From: Veillonella sp. 3891 | GTDB lineage: Bacteria > Bacillota > Negativicutes > Veillonellales > Veillonellaceae | Length of the DNA: 64,000 nucleotides | Direction of reading: 5' to 3' | NCBI RefSeq assembly: GCF_003992315.1 | Contig: NZ_RQVE01000007.1 | Location: 25,782 to 89,781 of the forward strand | Shown: positions 43,285 through 52,840 of the stretch, piece by piece | How positions within the stretch are numbered: position 1 is the first letter of the stretch | How the letters are laid out: each line of letters begins with the position of its first letter | Notes under the pieces: model-generated | The model's database searches: none | The model's input: only the letters and a program-made list of their open reading frames with translations | Told to the model about the DNA's origin: nothing | Position numbers and translations under genes: made by a program

Positions 43285-45679
43285 AGTCATAGATTTAGTC
43301 ATGCGCCTTCAAGATGGCGTTACATCCGTGCTTTCAGGTATTAATGCACGGATGCAGAATACGGCAGTAGCAGCGAATAGTGCAGGTAGGCGTGTGCAAA
43401 AAGTGGGCGAAGGTATTACAGGCATTGGGGATAAGCTAATGCCTGTAAGTGCGGCTATTGTTGGCGCTGGAGCTGCTGCAGTTCATGCATTTGCAGGCTT
43501 TGATAGCGCAGTTACATCTGCAGGAGCAAAAGCAGGTGCTACCGCAGAAGAAGTAGTGAAATTGCGTGAAGTTGCCAAAGGCTTAGGCGCTGACTTTCCA
43601 ATTAGTGCCACAGAGGCAGCCGTTGCGATGGACGGATTAGCCGCTAGTGGCATGAATGCCAATCAAATTATGGGCACATTACCATCTATCGTAGAGGCAT
43701 CTGTAGCTTCAGGAGAATCGCTAGAAACTACATCAAATGTTGTAGCAGGCGCCTTAAATACATGGGGCCTTATGACTGGAAATGTAGCGGAAAACTCACA
43801 ACGTATGGCTGATGTAATCCAAATGGCGGCGAACAAGTCGAAACTTGGAATGGCAGACTTTGGTATTGCTATTCAATATGCAGGTGCTCCAGCAGCTGCA
43901 CTAGGAGTACAAGTAGAAGAACTCGCAACATCTATGGCCATTATGTCTAATAGTAACATTGAGGCAAGCACCAGTGGTCGTGCATTACGAATGATGTTAA
44001 GCCGTTTAGTGGACCCGCCAAAAGAAGCACGTGAAGCATTAGCCAAACTTGGGGTAAGTGCAGTGGATAGCAGTGGCAAGTTTATTGGATTAGGCAATGT
44101 GTATGATCAATTGCGATCTAAAATGCAAGGGTTAACAGAGGCAGAAAAGTTCAAATTAGCTGGTGATATTGCTGGTACAGAATCAACATCTGCATTATTG
44201 GCGGTACTAAACACTAGTACGGAAGATTACAATGAATTGCGACAAGCGATGGATTCAGCAAGTGGTTCATCAAAACGGCAGTCGGATTTGATGAAACAAA
44301 CGTTGCTAGGAACATTTAAGGACCTAGCAAGTAAAGTAGAAGCATTAGGAATTGCATTTGCAGAGGTATTACAGCCTAAAATTAAGAGCGTAGCCAATAC
44401 ATTGGGAGAATTAGCTAACTGGTTCAAAGGATTAAATCCAACAGTAAAAGATATGATAGTAAATATTGGATTAAGTGTTGTAGGGTTTACAGCGCTTACG
44501 AAAATATTAGGACCCGCAGTAAGTGGTGTAGGAAGTCTAATGCAAGTGTATGGAGATATTGGAAAAGTATTGGCAGGATCCCCAATTCAAAACAAATTGT
44601 TAGAGGTATCCATTCATGGTATAACTAAGGCTTACAACCTATTAGGCAGTGTTGCGGGAAGAGTAATACCATGGATTGCCAGAATGTTACCAATGGCATT
44701 TACAGGTCCAGTAGGATTGGCAGTTGGAGCCATTGCATTAATTGGGATAGCAATTTGGAAGAATTGGGATACAGTAAGACCAGTGTTAGAATCGTTCGGT
44801 CGAGGATTCATGGGATTAGCTAGATATATTGGAGATGTAGTCGCTAAAATATGGACACACTTACAACCATTCGTCACCAAACTTGCTGAAACGTTTGGGA
44901 AAGGCATAGACCGACTTATGGCATCTTTCCAAAGAATTGGAAAAGTGTTATCACCTGTATTAGATTTCATTATGTACACAGTAGGGGCTATTGCTGCTGT
45001 AATTATAGGCGGACCATTAGCCGTTGCCATTGGCCACTTAGTAATAGGCTTTACTATTGCCGTATCAGCGATTGAAGGTATACTTACAGGGTTAGTGGTT
45101 GCCATTACAGGCATTATAGACGGGATTTCACAAATATTGAGTGGAATCATCGACTTTATTACAGGAGTATTTACTGGTAATTGGGCATTAGCATGGAGCG
45201 GAGTTGTAGGAGTATTTTCAGGAATTATTACAGGAATCAAAGGTATTTTAGATGGAGTGATTGAAGGAATTAGAGCTTCTATCAATAGTTTAATTTCATC
45301 TATCAACGGCATTTCATTCACAACACCAGATTGGGTTCCTGGAATCGGTGGAAAATCATTTGGACCACTGAATATTCCGCTACTTTACAGTGGTACAGAT
45401 AATTGGGGCGGCGGTCCTGCTATGGTACATGACCGTGGAGCCGAGATTATCAATTTACCTAGTGGTTCTCAAGTGATTCCACACGAGCAATCATTACGCA
45501 GTGCTTACGATCAAGGGAAACGAAGTGGAAACGGTGGAGGTGGATTACAACTCACCATCCAAAATCTAAATGTACGTAATGATGGTAAAAGTGTAGAAGA
45601 ATTGGCCAAAGAAATTATGGAGCATATTCATTATGAAATGTCGATTCGGTCGATTAACAAAATGGAAGGAGCCGTATAA
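43277..45679 (+). CDS. Tail tape measure protein (TP901 family)
   Basis: 800 aa. Core region about 80-330 (GADFPISATEAAVAMDGLAA, ASGESLETTSNVVAGALNTW, ASTSGRALRMMLSRL). Several hydrophobic segments from about 390 to 690. Sets tail length and aids DNA entry. Overlaps the next gene by one base. Confidence 0.95.
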   Translation: MSKVIDLVMRLQDGVTSVLSGINARMQNTAVAANSAGRRVQKVGEGITGIGDKLMPVSAAIVGAGAAAVHAFAGFDSAVTSAGAKAGATAEEVVKLREVAKGLGADFPISATEAAVAMDGLAASGMNANQIMGTLPSIVEASVASGESLETTSNVVAGALNTWGLMTGNVAENSQRMADVIQMAANKSKLGMADFGIAIQYAGAPAAALGVQVEELATSMAIMSNSNIEASTSGRALRMMLSRLVDPPKEAREALAKLGVSAVDSSGKFIGLGNVYDQLRSKMQGLTEAEKFKLAGDIAGTESTSALLAVLNTSTEDYNELRQAMDSASGSSKRQSDLMKQTLLGTFKDLASKVEALGIAFAEVLQPKIKSVANTLGELANWFKGLNPTVKDMIVNIGLSVVGFTALTKILGPAVSGVGSLMQVYGDIGKVLAGSPIQNKLLEVSIHGITKAYNLLGSVAGRVIPWIARMLPMAFTGPVGLAVGAIALIGIAIWKNWDTVRPVLESFGRGFMGLARYIGDVVAKIWTHLQPFVTKLAETFGKGIDRLMASFQRIGKVLSPVLDFIMYTVGAIAAVIIGGPLAVAIGHLVIGFTIAVSAIEGILTGLVVAITGIIDGISQILSGIIDFITGVFTGNWALAWSGVVGVFSGIITGIKGILDGVIEGIRASINSLISSINGISFTTPDWVPGIGGKSFGPLNIPLLYSGTDNWGGGPAMVHDRGAEIINLPSGSQVIPHEQSLRSAYDQGKRSGNGGGGLQLTIQNLNVRNDGKSVEELAKEIMEHIHYEMSIRSINKMEGAV

Positions 45680-46398
45680 TGTCATTTTTTGATACAGTCC
45701 TATCCTTTTTTGGTGGTAAAGAACTCCCACAAGGTTGTACATTCACTCTATCATGTGCAGGAGAAAAGGTAGTCATGCCAGTGACCCCAGAGTCATTTAA
45801 AGCAGGCATTACATACAAGAATAGCACAATAGAAATCAATGCCATTGGTGAAATCAATATGATAGGTAATAGAGGCCTTGAGGTTATTTCATTTGATGGT
45901 TTTTTTCCTGCACAAAAATATGAATGGTCAGAAACAAATGATACAATGCCTTACAATTTAGTGAGGAAAATTAAACGATTTGCAACTATGAAAAGGCCGT
46001 GTAAGATAGTTATCTCTAACACGGCTATTTCAATGCCGTGCACAATAGAATCATTTAATTATGATGAACATGATGGAACAAGTGATGTGTACTATAGTAT
46101 TTCCTTGAAAGAATACAGATATGTAAGGCCTACATCCGAAGTAAAGAATGACACAACAGGCTTGTACAGTCGCATCGCAGAAGCGCCAGAAGAAAAAGAC
46201 GTGGTTGCTTATGAAGGAAATCACCTACTTGATACAGCAAATAAAATGGTATCAAAAGTGATGCCAATTGCAGAACAAGGGCAGAAGGCTATTAAAGCCT
46301 ATAAAGCTATGGTAAAAAGTGGAGTAAATCCAATCAATGCCGCCATAAAAGTTAGTAAAAGAAGCGCAACAATTAAAGGAAAGGTAATACCATTATGA
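45679..46398 (+). CDS. Baseplate/tail protein (XkdP-like)
   Basis: 239 aa. PVTPESFKAGITYKNSTIEI and FDGFFPAQ match the XkdP/gp53-like N-terminal domain. The usual LysM end is not visible. Lies between tape measure and XkdQ-like genes as expected. Confidence 0.85.
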   Translation: MSFFDTVLSFFGGKELPQGCTFTLSCAGEKVVMPVTPESFKAGITYKNSTIEINAIGEINMIGNRGLEVISFDGFFPAQKYEWSETNDTMPYNLVRKIKRFATMKRPCKIVISNTAISMPCTIESFNYDEHDGTSDVYYSISLKEYRYVRPTSEVKNDTTGLYSRIAEAPEEKDVVAYEGNHLLDTANKMVSKVMPIAEQGQKAIKAYKAMVKSGVNPINAAIKVSKRSATIKGKVIPL

Positions 46399-47390
46399 AC
46401 ACCTTAATTGAGCACATTACATATGATGGCCACACGCATGATATGACCCATTTAGTAGAGTCTTTCACCTGGTCGGGAAGTCAAGAGGAAGCGGCACGAA
46501 AAGTTGAATTGACTTATGCATATAATCCTAAAGACTTGAGTTTCTACAATCATCAAATACATCTTGGCGATAAGATTGCAATCACAGTGGGTGATCATAA
46601 AATATTTGAAGGTAGAATATTCTTTAGAAAACGAGATACAAATGCATTCACAATGGCTATCACTGCATACGACCCAATGATCTACTTAGCAAAGTCAAAG
46701 GTGTATTTAGTATTTAACCAGGTAAAGGCAGTCGATGCATTCAGACGACTATCTGCAGAAGTAGAAATTCCATTTACAGCATTACCTAACATAGGGACAG
46801 TCGTAAATTTTGTGGCAGATGGCAAAAGCTGTACCGAAGTCATGAAAATGTTATATGACAATATCAAGGCAGATACAAAGAAAGATTTTATGGCTGTGCA
46901 CTTACTAGATGGCATACATTTAGTAGAAAAAGGAACATTGATAGATGGATTTATTGCCAGCGATTCTTACAACGTAATAAACTCATCACATTCAGAATCA
47001 ATTGAAGATATTGTGAATCGTGTAAAAACCGTTAATGAATCTGGAAATGTAATATCCACAGAAAGTGATGCGGAATCCATTAAAAGATACGGAATTTTCC
47101 AGGACATATATAAGCAACAACCAAAACCAAAAGGGAAAACAGTTAGTAATGTTTCTATGGCCAAGACAAAACCAAAGGGCGTAAAAAATGATTCTAGCAT
47201 ATCAGCACTAGGGAATATTCAGTGCATTTCAGGATATTCCATTATGGTAGAAGAAGAACAGCTACGAGGAAAGTTCTACATTAAAAGCGACACACATAGA
47301 TTTCAAGGAAATATACACACTATGGATTTAACATTGGAATATATAGAAGAACAAGGGGGTGGAGATACAAATGGCAAGCAAAAACAATGA
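46395..47390 (+). CDS. Baseplate hub protein (XkdQ-like, gpD type)
   Basis: 331 aa. Beta-rich; FTWSGSQEEAARKVELTY and LGDKIAITVGDHKIFEGRIF match XkdQ. Part of the central hub below the tube. Confidence 0.88.
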   Translation: MNTLIEHITYDGHTHDMTHLVESFTWSGSQEEAARKVELTYAYNPKDLSFYNHQIHLGDKIAITVGDHKIFEGRIFFRKRDTNAFTMAITAYDPMIYLAKSKVYLVFNQVKAVDAFRRLSAEVEIPFTALPNIGTVVNFVADGKSCTEVMKMLYDNIKADTKKDFMAVHLLDGIHLVEKGTLIDGFIASDSYNVINSSHSESIEDIVNRVKTVNESGNVISTESDAESIKRYGIFQDIYKQQPKPKGKTVSNVSMAKTKPKGVKNDSSISALGNIQCISGYSIMVEEEQLRGKFYIKSDTHRFQGNIHTMDLTLEYIEEQGGGDTNGKQKQ

Positions 47391-47808
47391 TCCTTATTTA
47401 GGGGTAATTGACTTGATGCACAATATTGGTGGTACAGCTGGAAGGCAAGCAATGCCAGGAATAGGAACAGTTGTATCACCACCACCTAATCTAGTCGTAG
47501 CATATAATGGGATGGAGTTAAACAAGGCATTCTTATGGGTCGATGAATATTGGCTACAAGGACATTATAGAGAATCTAAAGGGCATATCATAAGTGAAAC
47601 ACAACCACGTGCAGGGGGCACGGGTGCTGCTGAATACCAAAGCCATACTCATGATATCCATAATGATTACACCAAAACACGGATTATGACAGACACCTGG
47701 CATGTTGGTGACAAGGTTATGCTAATTCCCATCGTAGGGGATGATAACTCTACGGCGGAACAATATTTTGTTTATGGTAAGTGCAGGAGGTTAGATGGCA
47801 ATGGCTAA
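47371..47808 (+). CDS. Baseplate spike-associated protein (XkdR/DUF2577-like)
   Basis: 145 aa from MASKNNDPYLGVIDLM; an upstream ATG at 47359 is possible. OB-like segment, then SHTHDIHNDY and WHVGDKVMLIPI. Sits in the XkdR position. Confidence 0.85.
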   Translation: MASKNNDPYLGVIDLMHNIGGTAGRQAMPGIGTVVSPPPNLVVAYNGMELNKAFLWVDEYWLQGHYRESKGHIISETQPRAGGTGAAEYQSHTHDIHNDYTKTRIMTDTWHVGDKVMLIPIVGDDNSTAEQYFVYGKCRRLDGNG

Positions 47809-48232
47809 TCCATTTATTAAAGGTGGCACAATTGCTACGTCAGACATTCAACGAAACTTACCGTTATGCACGGAATATGCTTGGGATTTCACTAGAGATA
47901 ATTTCATCTACGGGAAAGATAAACAGCCAAAAATTGTGACTGGTAACAAAGCCATTCAAATATGGGTGTGGAAAGTACTCCGTGTAGAGCGCTATCGATT
48001 TAGGGCGTACTTTGATGACTATGGAATTGAATTAGAACGATTCATAGGTAAGGTTACGAATGATTCTATCAGCCACTTTGACTTATTTGAATACGTGAAG
48101 GAAGCATTATTGGTAAATCCATATATTATTGAAGTAGAAGAAGTAGATTTTACGCAAGAACATAAGAAAGTAGTGTTACATATTTCCTTACAAACGGTAT
48201 ATGGGCATACAACGATTGGAGTGGAGGTATAA
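47795..48232 (+). CDS. Baseplate wedge protein (XkdS/DUF2634-like)
   Basis: 145 aa. NKAIQIWVWKVLRVERYRF and the acidic C-terminus are typical. Overlaps neighbours by 14 and 1 bases. Confidence 0.85.
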   Translation: MAMANPFIKGGTIATSDIQRNLPLCTEYAWDFTRDNFIYGKDKQPKIVTGNKAIQIWVWKVLRVERYRFRAYFDDYGIELERFIGKVTNDSISHFDLFEYVKEALLVNPYIIEVEEVDFTQEHKKVVLHISLQTVYGHTTIGVEV

Positions 48233-49287
48233 TGTTTGAAGTTCAAACTAGACAAGATGTATTAAAACGATTGCTTCAAGATTTTAAATCAATTGATACA
48301 AATGGAATGTCAATACATGAGGGAACATTCGTATTTGATACATTGAGTGCTAACGCTGTAGAGTTTGAAAAAAGCTATGCTGAAATGCAATTAATACTAG
48401 ATGCGGCATTTCCACAGACATCATGGGGGAAGTATCTAACCATGCATGCAGAAGCACATGGGGTTATTCGGAAGATAGCTACTAAGTCAAAAACAGTGCT
48501 AAAACTAACAGGCATTGAAGGAACGATAGTACCTATTGGTGTAAGAGTAGCCACCGCAGAAGGCAAATTATTTAAAACTATTGAAGCGGTAACCATTGGG
48601 AATACAGGCGATGTAATGGTGAAAGCAGAATCTGAAGACATTGGGAAAGATAGCAATGTGAACGCCAATACAATTACAGAAATTGTTACACCCGTAGATG
48701 GATTAAAAGCAGTAATTAATGAACAAGCAAGCTATGATGGATTCGATGAAGAAAGCGATAAGGATTTATTGCAAAGATTACTATTCAAAGTACGTCAGCC
48801 AGCCACTAGCGGCAATGTGTATCATTATATGCAGTGGGCACAATCCGTAAACGGTGTAGGGCAAGTAAAAGTATTGCCATTATGGAATGGTGCGGGTACG
48901 GTGAAAGTGCTATTAGTGGATGTGAATAACGAATCTGCTAATACATCGTTATTGGATCGAGTAAAAGCGGTTATTGCAAAAGAAGCGCCAATTGGGGCCA
49001 CGGTTACGGTGACTACACCAACAATTATGAATGTAACTATTTCATTTAGAGTAACAAAAGGAACGGCTAATCATGAAGCGGTTAAACGCATACTCAATGA
49101 TGAGTTTAAAAGACAAACTTTCAGTATGAACTATATTTCATATGCAAATATTGGCAAGGCATTATTAGCAAATGCAGAAACAGGAATTATTGATTACTCT
49201 GATTTACGAGTGAATGGAGGAACAACAAACATAAACATCACAGACGATCAACTCCCACGGGTTAGTGAGGTGACAATCAATGGATAA
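48232..49287 (+). CDS. Baseplate J-like protein (XkdT-like)
   Basis: 351 aa. GKYLTMHAEAHGVIRKIATK, AEGKLFKTIEAVTIG, DLLQRLLFKVRQPATSGNVYHY (in pieces) are typical of gpJ/gp47 proteins. Baseplate edge. Confidence 0.93.
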   Translation: MFEVQTRQDVLKRLLQDFKSIDTNGMSIHEGTFVFDTLSANAVEFEKSYAEMQLILDAAFPQTSWGKYLTMHAEAHGVIRKIATKSKTVLKLTGIEGTIVPIGVRVATAEGKLFKTIEAVTIGNTGDVMVKAESEDIGKDSNVNANTITEIVTPVDGLKAVINEQASYDGFDEESDKDLLQRLLFKVRQPATSGNVYHYMQWAQSVNGVGQVKVLPLWNGAGTVKVLLVDVNNESANTSLLDRVKAVIAKEAPIGATVTVTTPTIMNVTISFRVTKGTANHEAVKRILNDEFKRQTFSMNYISYANIGKALLANAETGIIDYSDLRVNGGTTNINITDDQLPRVSEVTING

Positions 49288-49900
49288 TTTTATTCGTTGG
49301 AGAACGGTAGATATACTTGAGTATCTACCATTTTTTATTACAAAAGATGAATTGTTCAAAATGACCAATGATGCGGATAGTCGAGAGCATGAACGCATTA
49401 GAGTACAGTTGTTGGAATTGTTAAGTCAACTAAATATACAGAATGCGACAGATGGAATTAAATTGTGGGATACATTCGTAGGAATAGATACATCTGCAGA
49501 TGGCATTGATGTACGAAGGGCAAGAATTATAGAACGATTGAATCACAATTCTACTAGTACAAAAGAATTTCTTGAATACATCGCTAATCAATACATATCA
49601 GATGATTCAGCAAAAATATCTCTATTCAATGAACAATATGGGATAGACCTCGAATTTAATAAAGGGATGTGCTTTGACTTAGCTAGGATGAGAGAATCAA
49701 TTGATACATATAAACCTGCACATATTGGATATAGAACAATTGAAGCAACGAGCGTGAATCATGATATTCAAATAGGCATATTTCCATGCATTTCAGAAAG
49801 CACCTATATTGGATTTGACTCATCACTTAGAAATGAAGTGATCTCGTTAGAAATAAAAACGGTGAATGCAGTAGCAATCACTGAAAATACAATTATTTAA
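49280..49900 (+). CDS. Baseplate/tail protein (XkdU/DUF2313-like, gpI type)
   Basis: 206 aa. TSADGIDVRRARIIERLNHN is the family motif. Links baseplate and fibres; directly upstream of the fibre gene. Confidence 0.88.
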   Translation: MDNFIRWRTVDILEYLPFFITKDELFKMTNDADSREHERIRVQLLELLSQLNIQNATDGIKLWDTFVGIDTSADGIDVRRARIIERLNHNSTSTKEFLEYIANQYISDDSAKISLFNEQYGIDLEFNKGMCFDLARMRESIDTYKPAHIGYRTIEATSVNHDIQIGIFPCISESTYIGFDSSLRNEVISLEIKTVNAVAITENTII

Positions 49901-49910
49901 GGAGGTAATC

Positions 49911-51173
49911 ATGGCGCAGTTTCCAGGGTTGCGACTAACACAGCAGGGCAACCAAATGATTATACGATCTACTAGCGGTAGAGAAAGTGACCAATTGATT
50001 GTGACAAAGGCTATACTAGGAGATGGCAACTTAACGAATTCAATTGAACAATTAACAAGCGTTGTAAGCGCTAAGTTAGATGTTAGCCTTACAAATATGT
50101 CGAATGGAGAAAATGGAACAAGAGTTTTCAAGTTTGAGTTTGACAATCAAAGAGTAAATACTGGATTCTACTGGAGAGAAGTAGGTATTTATGCGAAAAA
50201 TGGACAAAGCGGTGAAGAAAAGCTAATCGCATATTCTAATGCAAGTGGCTTAACATCGTATATCCCAGATAAAAACAGTCCAATTCCAATGCAATCATTA
50301 CAAATTGCATTAGCAGTGGGAGATTCTACAAATGTGGCAGCTCAAATTGATTTAGGAGTATCTGTTTCACGAGCGGATGTTGAGGCATTAATTAATACGC
50401 ATAAAGCAGATATAACGGCTCATGGATTGGAGAAATATGCAGGCGGTGCAACTATCCCAAGCAACATCCGTAATTGGAATGACCTTACTAAGCCAGGCAT
50501 TTATGAATGCAACGCAGGAGTGCTAGGGTGGGCGAATGCACCAAGTTCTAGTAAAATCTACCCATACGGGCAAATTCATGTGACTAAAACCGATGGAAAC
50601 GTCATCACGCAAACGTTTTATTCTCACGGACAAGGAAAAGCAATAAAACAAGCCAGCCGTACGTTCTATGTTGCTTGGGGTGCATGGCAATACTTTGGAG
50701 ATTGGGACAATACGATTACAGGTATTGCCAAACATAACGAGGGCATTAATGTGACTAAAGGCGATGCAACGGAACTTGTTAAGTTAATCACTAACAACAA
50801 GTCCGACTCTAACACCTTGTTAGCGCCTACATTGGCTGTAGTTAAGGCGCTTATTGGTGATGTGAATATTGATGTAACGAGTATCTTAAAATCCCAAGGA
50901 GTTCGTTACGATTTTAGTAACGAAAATGCTTGGTACATATGCTTAGGGTCCTCGTTCGGCGGCCTAATTATCCAAGGGGGAAAACGCCAAGAAAGAAACG
51001 AGGATTTAGTAACATTTCCTATTGCATTCTCTCATAAAATTTTAGGCATACAATTAACAAAAGGGTGGGGCGTTAATGCTCCAAGTTACAAAAATGCCAC
51101 ATTAACAAATTTCACCATGTATTCCCACGACAATAGAAATTATCTAACTACATGGCTAGCTTATGGAAGTTAA
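49911..51173 (+). CDS. Tail fibre protein with invertible 3' end
   Basis: 420 aa behind AAGGAGGTAATC. N-terminal tail-collar domain (about 1-165; MIIRSTSGRESDQLIVTKA), a pyocin-knob-like domain (about 185-270; NWNDLTKPGIYEC, GAWQYFGDWD), a linker, and a receptor-binding tip of about 67 residues from QGGKRQER to the stop. The codons for QGG lie in the site CCAAGGGGGAAAA (50972-50984). Two silent cassettes on the opposite strand downstream start with the same site in the same frame, so the tip is probably exchanged by inversion. Host receptor recognition would change with it. Confidence 0.93.
   Translation: MAQFPGLRLTQQGNQMIIRSTSGRESDQLIVTKAILGDGNLTNSIEQLTSVVSAKLDVSLTNMSNGENGTRVFKFEFDNQRVNTGFYWREVGIYAKNGQSGEEKLIAYSNASGLTSYIPDKNSPIPMQSLQIALAVGDSTNVAAQIDLGVSVSRADVEALINTHKADITAHGLEKYAGGATIPSNIRNWNDLTKPGIYECNAGVLGWANAPSSSKIYPYGQIHVTKTDGNVITQTFYSHGQGKAIKQASRTFYVAWGAWQYFGDWDNTITGIAKHNEGINVTKGDATELVKLITNNKSDSNTLLAPTLAVVKALIGDVNIDVTSILKSQGVRYDFSNENAWYICLGSSFGGLIIQGGKRQERNEDLVTFPIAFSHKILGIQLTKGWGVNAPSYKNATLTNFTMYSHDNRNYLTTWLAYGS
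50972..50984 (+). repeat. Inversion site 1 (in the expressed fibre gene)
   Basis: CCAAGGGGGAAAA. Read as x-Q-G-G-K in the fibre frame. Exact inverted copy at 51386-51398; first 11 bases also inverted at 51650-51660. Confidence 0.8.
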
Positions 51174-51398
51174 ATTCCTATCGCAATCCAGCAACCATTA
51201 TTGCGAGATTTAGGGTAGTTAGTACTCACACTACCACTAATTAATTTAAACCCACTTGTTGTTATTGATTTCCCTCGAACAGTCATTTCATACCACGCTG
51301 TAGGCTCATCTAACAAGATTGGAATCACGGCTAATACTTTAGTAAATCTAATGGAATACGTAATATTTGCAGTTTCAGGAATGAATTTTCCCCCTTGG
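51170..51398 (-). other. Silent fibre tip cassette B (inverted)
   Basis: On the minus strand the site CCAAGGGGGAAAA (51386-51398) opens QGGKFIPETANITYSIRF and runs without stop for about 72 residues to a TAA that shares the palindrome TTAA with the stop of the expressed gene. The pattern (ITYSIRFTKVLAVIP ... GCWIAIGI) parallels the expressed tip. There is no start codon or promoter of its own. Confidence 0.88.
51386..51398 (-). repeat. Inversion site 2
   Basis: CCAAGGGGGAAAA on the minus strand, identical over 13 bp to site 1. The TAG stop of cassette C directly precedes it. Confidence 0.8.
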
Positions 51399-51660
51399 CT
51401 AATGTCCGATGGAAATAATACCTAATCTAAACCCTTTGTAACTCCACTCCCAATCTGTGTAACAGTGAAAGGTGAGTTGGCTGTTTGAGGACTTACTAGG
51501 AGAATGATTAATATTGATGTATGTATAACCACTATCTAAATTAGTCTCTACAACTCCAATCGCTGCTAAGCATTTAGACTTATAAGCGATTGGAAGTTGA
51601 AATTTATATTCTTTACCCGCTTGATTATCAGCGAAAGTAGATGATTGCATTCCCCCTTGG
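51399..51660 (-). other. Silent fibre tip cassette C (inverted)
   Basis: From CCAAGGGGGAA (51650-51660, minus) the frame QGGMQSSTFADNQAG ... YKFQLPIAYKSKCLAAIG ... GFRLGIISIGH runs about 86 residues to a TAG at 51399-51401. Same frame relative to the site as the expressed tip. An ATG further upstream (51839) lies within the recombinase gene in another frame and is not a real start. Confidence 0.88.
51650..51660 (-). repeat. Inversion site 3
   Basis: CCAAGGGGGAA on the minus strand, directly behind the TGA stop of the recombinase gene (51661-51663), so any inversion leaves the recombinase intact. Confidence 0.78.
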
Positions 51661-52587
51661 TCATTTAAGTAGGCGAATTGCCTTACGCAATTGACACAGG
51701 GACTTATGTGTATAAACTCCATCGGTAACATTGCCACTGGCGTGGCCAAGTAGTAATCGCTTGGCATTGTAGTTGGCGCCCTCGTTATCCAACCGTGTAG
51801 CGAAGGTATGGCGACAATCGTGGGTGGTGTGATTGGCATTAATGGCTTTCATTGCCTTATTGAACTCACGGCTAAGTGATGAGTAGGTACGACATTCTTG
51901 GATAACGTAGACCGAATCAAGTCTTCGTTCAATAATGGGCCATATACAATCGTGTACTGGAATAGTTCGGATGCCTGATTTCGTCTTGGATGATGTGATT
52001 TTAATCGTGCATTGCTTACGATTGATATCACGAGCTTTGAGGTTAAGGAGTTCAGAGGCTCTCATGCCTGTGTATAAAAGAATTAGAGGAATGTCATGCA
52101 GTGGTGATTCTAGTCGCCATAAACGGTTGATAGCTTGCGTAGTGAATGGCTTATGGGGGCGAACGGGCTTATTGTGGCCAAGGTTTAGGAACTTGGCATA
52201 ATTAGTGGTACACCACCCATTGATTATTGCATAGTCAAATAATTGACTAATTAAGGTACGGACCTTCTTGCAAGAACTGTAAGAGAGTCCAGCACTAAGC
52301 ATAAGGTCAATGATTGACTGCAATTGCAAATAGGTGATGTCATTCATTGTTACATTATGAATGCTAATAAGGTGCGCAAAGGCTGAACCGTAGTTATTTA
52401 GGGTGTTAGTGCTAACACTCTTAGCATGTGACGGTAGCCACATTTCATAGACATTAGTAAGGGTTGGGGACTGGCGAATTTGCTGGAGTGCATCCACCGC
52501 TTCATCGTAGGTGGCATAATAGCCAACTACAGAATAAACAACATAAGGGCGCTTGCATGCACCTTTTACTTTTTGTATGAGTTTCAT
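51661..52587 (-). CDS. Tyrosine recombinase, probable tail-fibre invertase
   Basis: 308 aa from MKLIQKVKGACKR (RBS TGGAGGT; an in-frame ATG at 52602 precedes the RBS). All catalytic residues are present: Arg in YTGMRASELLNL, Lys in SSKTKSG, HDCRHTF (HxxR), GHAS and Tyr in GVYTHKS. It is a second, distinct recombinase in this prophage, shorter than the integrase and 5 kb away from attR. Location beside inverted fibre cassettes makes it the likely enzyme for the fibre switch, though excision help or a leftover satellite integrase cannot be excluded. Confidence 0.9.
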   Translation of the reverse strand: MKLIQKVKGACKRPYVVYSVVGYYATYDEAVDALQQIRQSPTLTNVYEMWLPSHAKSVSTNTLNNYGSAFAHLISIHNVTMNDITYLQLQSIIDLMLSAGLSYSSCKKVRTLISQLFDYAIINGWCTTNYAKFLNLGHNKPVRPHKPFTTQAINRLWRLESPLHDIPLILLYTGMRASELLNLKARDINRKQCTIKITSSKTKSGIRTIPVHDCIWPIIERRLDSVYVIQECRTYSSLSREFNKAMKAINANHTTHDCRHTFATRLDNEGANYNAKRLLLGHASGNVTDGVYTHKSLCQLRKAIRLLK

Positions 52588-52604
52588 TGTATACCTCCAC
52601 ATAA

Positions 52605-52632
52605 TAAAAAAGCTCTCATCATTTGACGAGAG
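52605..52632 (-). terminator. Terminator between the small toxin gene and the recombinase
   Basis: On the minus strand GCTCTC and GAGAGC pair around a 10-base loop, followed by TTTTTTA. It ends the leftward toxin transcript about 20 bases before the recombinase start, so recombinase expression from this side needs read-through. Confidence 0.75.
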
Positions 52633-52644
52633 CGGAGAATGTGA

Positions 52645-52750
52645 TATAATAAGGTTACAAACAAGAAGAACCCGATGTGTGCAGGCGTTAGGTTCATCTT
52701 AAAATTGGATAGTTTATGATGACCCTAACGTGTAAGCGCTAGGGTCGTTG
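52645..52750 (+). ncRNA. Antisense RNA candidate (antitoxin RNA)
   Basis: Extended -10 TGATATAAT (52642-52650) should start an RNA near 52657. It ends at a hairpin GACCCTA/TAGGGTC (52721-52746). The RNA is fully antisense to the 3' untranslated part of the toxin mRNA, as in txpA/ratA-type pairs. The T-tract is poor. Confidence 0.55.
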
Positions 52751-52762
52751 TATTATCAGAAA

Positions 52763-52840
52763 CTATTTAAGCAACTGTAATACGGCAACTACTAAAGTAA
52801 GAATGGAAATGATTAGTTGAATCTTTTCATAATTACGCAT
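52763..52840 (-). CDS. Holin-like type I toxin peptide (25 aa)
   Basis: Begins MRNYEKIQLIISILTLV and ends VAVLQLLK. One membrane helix with a short charged head, very like the putative holin-like toxins (TxpA/BsrG class: M-x-x-YE...L). Promoter -10 TATAAT at about 52893-52898 (minus). The ribosome site AAAGGTGGTGA sits in a hairpin (ATCACC/GGTGAT), as common for type I toxins. May serve prophage maintenance. Confidence 0.65.
   Translation of the reverse strand: MRNYEKIQLIISILTLVVAVLQLLK

Noticed and set aside
51399..51839. A single 146-codon minus-strand gene with its own ATG
   Set aside because: The N-terminal third is the recombinase gene read in another frame; only the part from the CCAAGGGGGAA site onward is fibre-like, so it was treated as a silent cassette.
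49911..52602. Diversity-generating retroelement at the fibre gene
   Set aside because: No reverse transcriptase gene and no template/variable repeat pair; the inverted cassettes and recombinase explain the locus.
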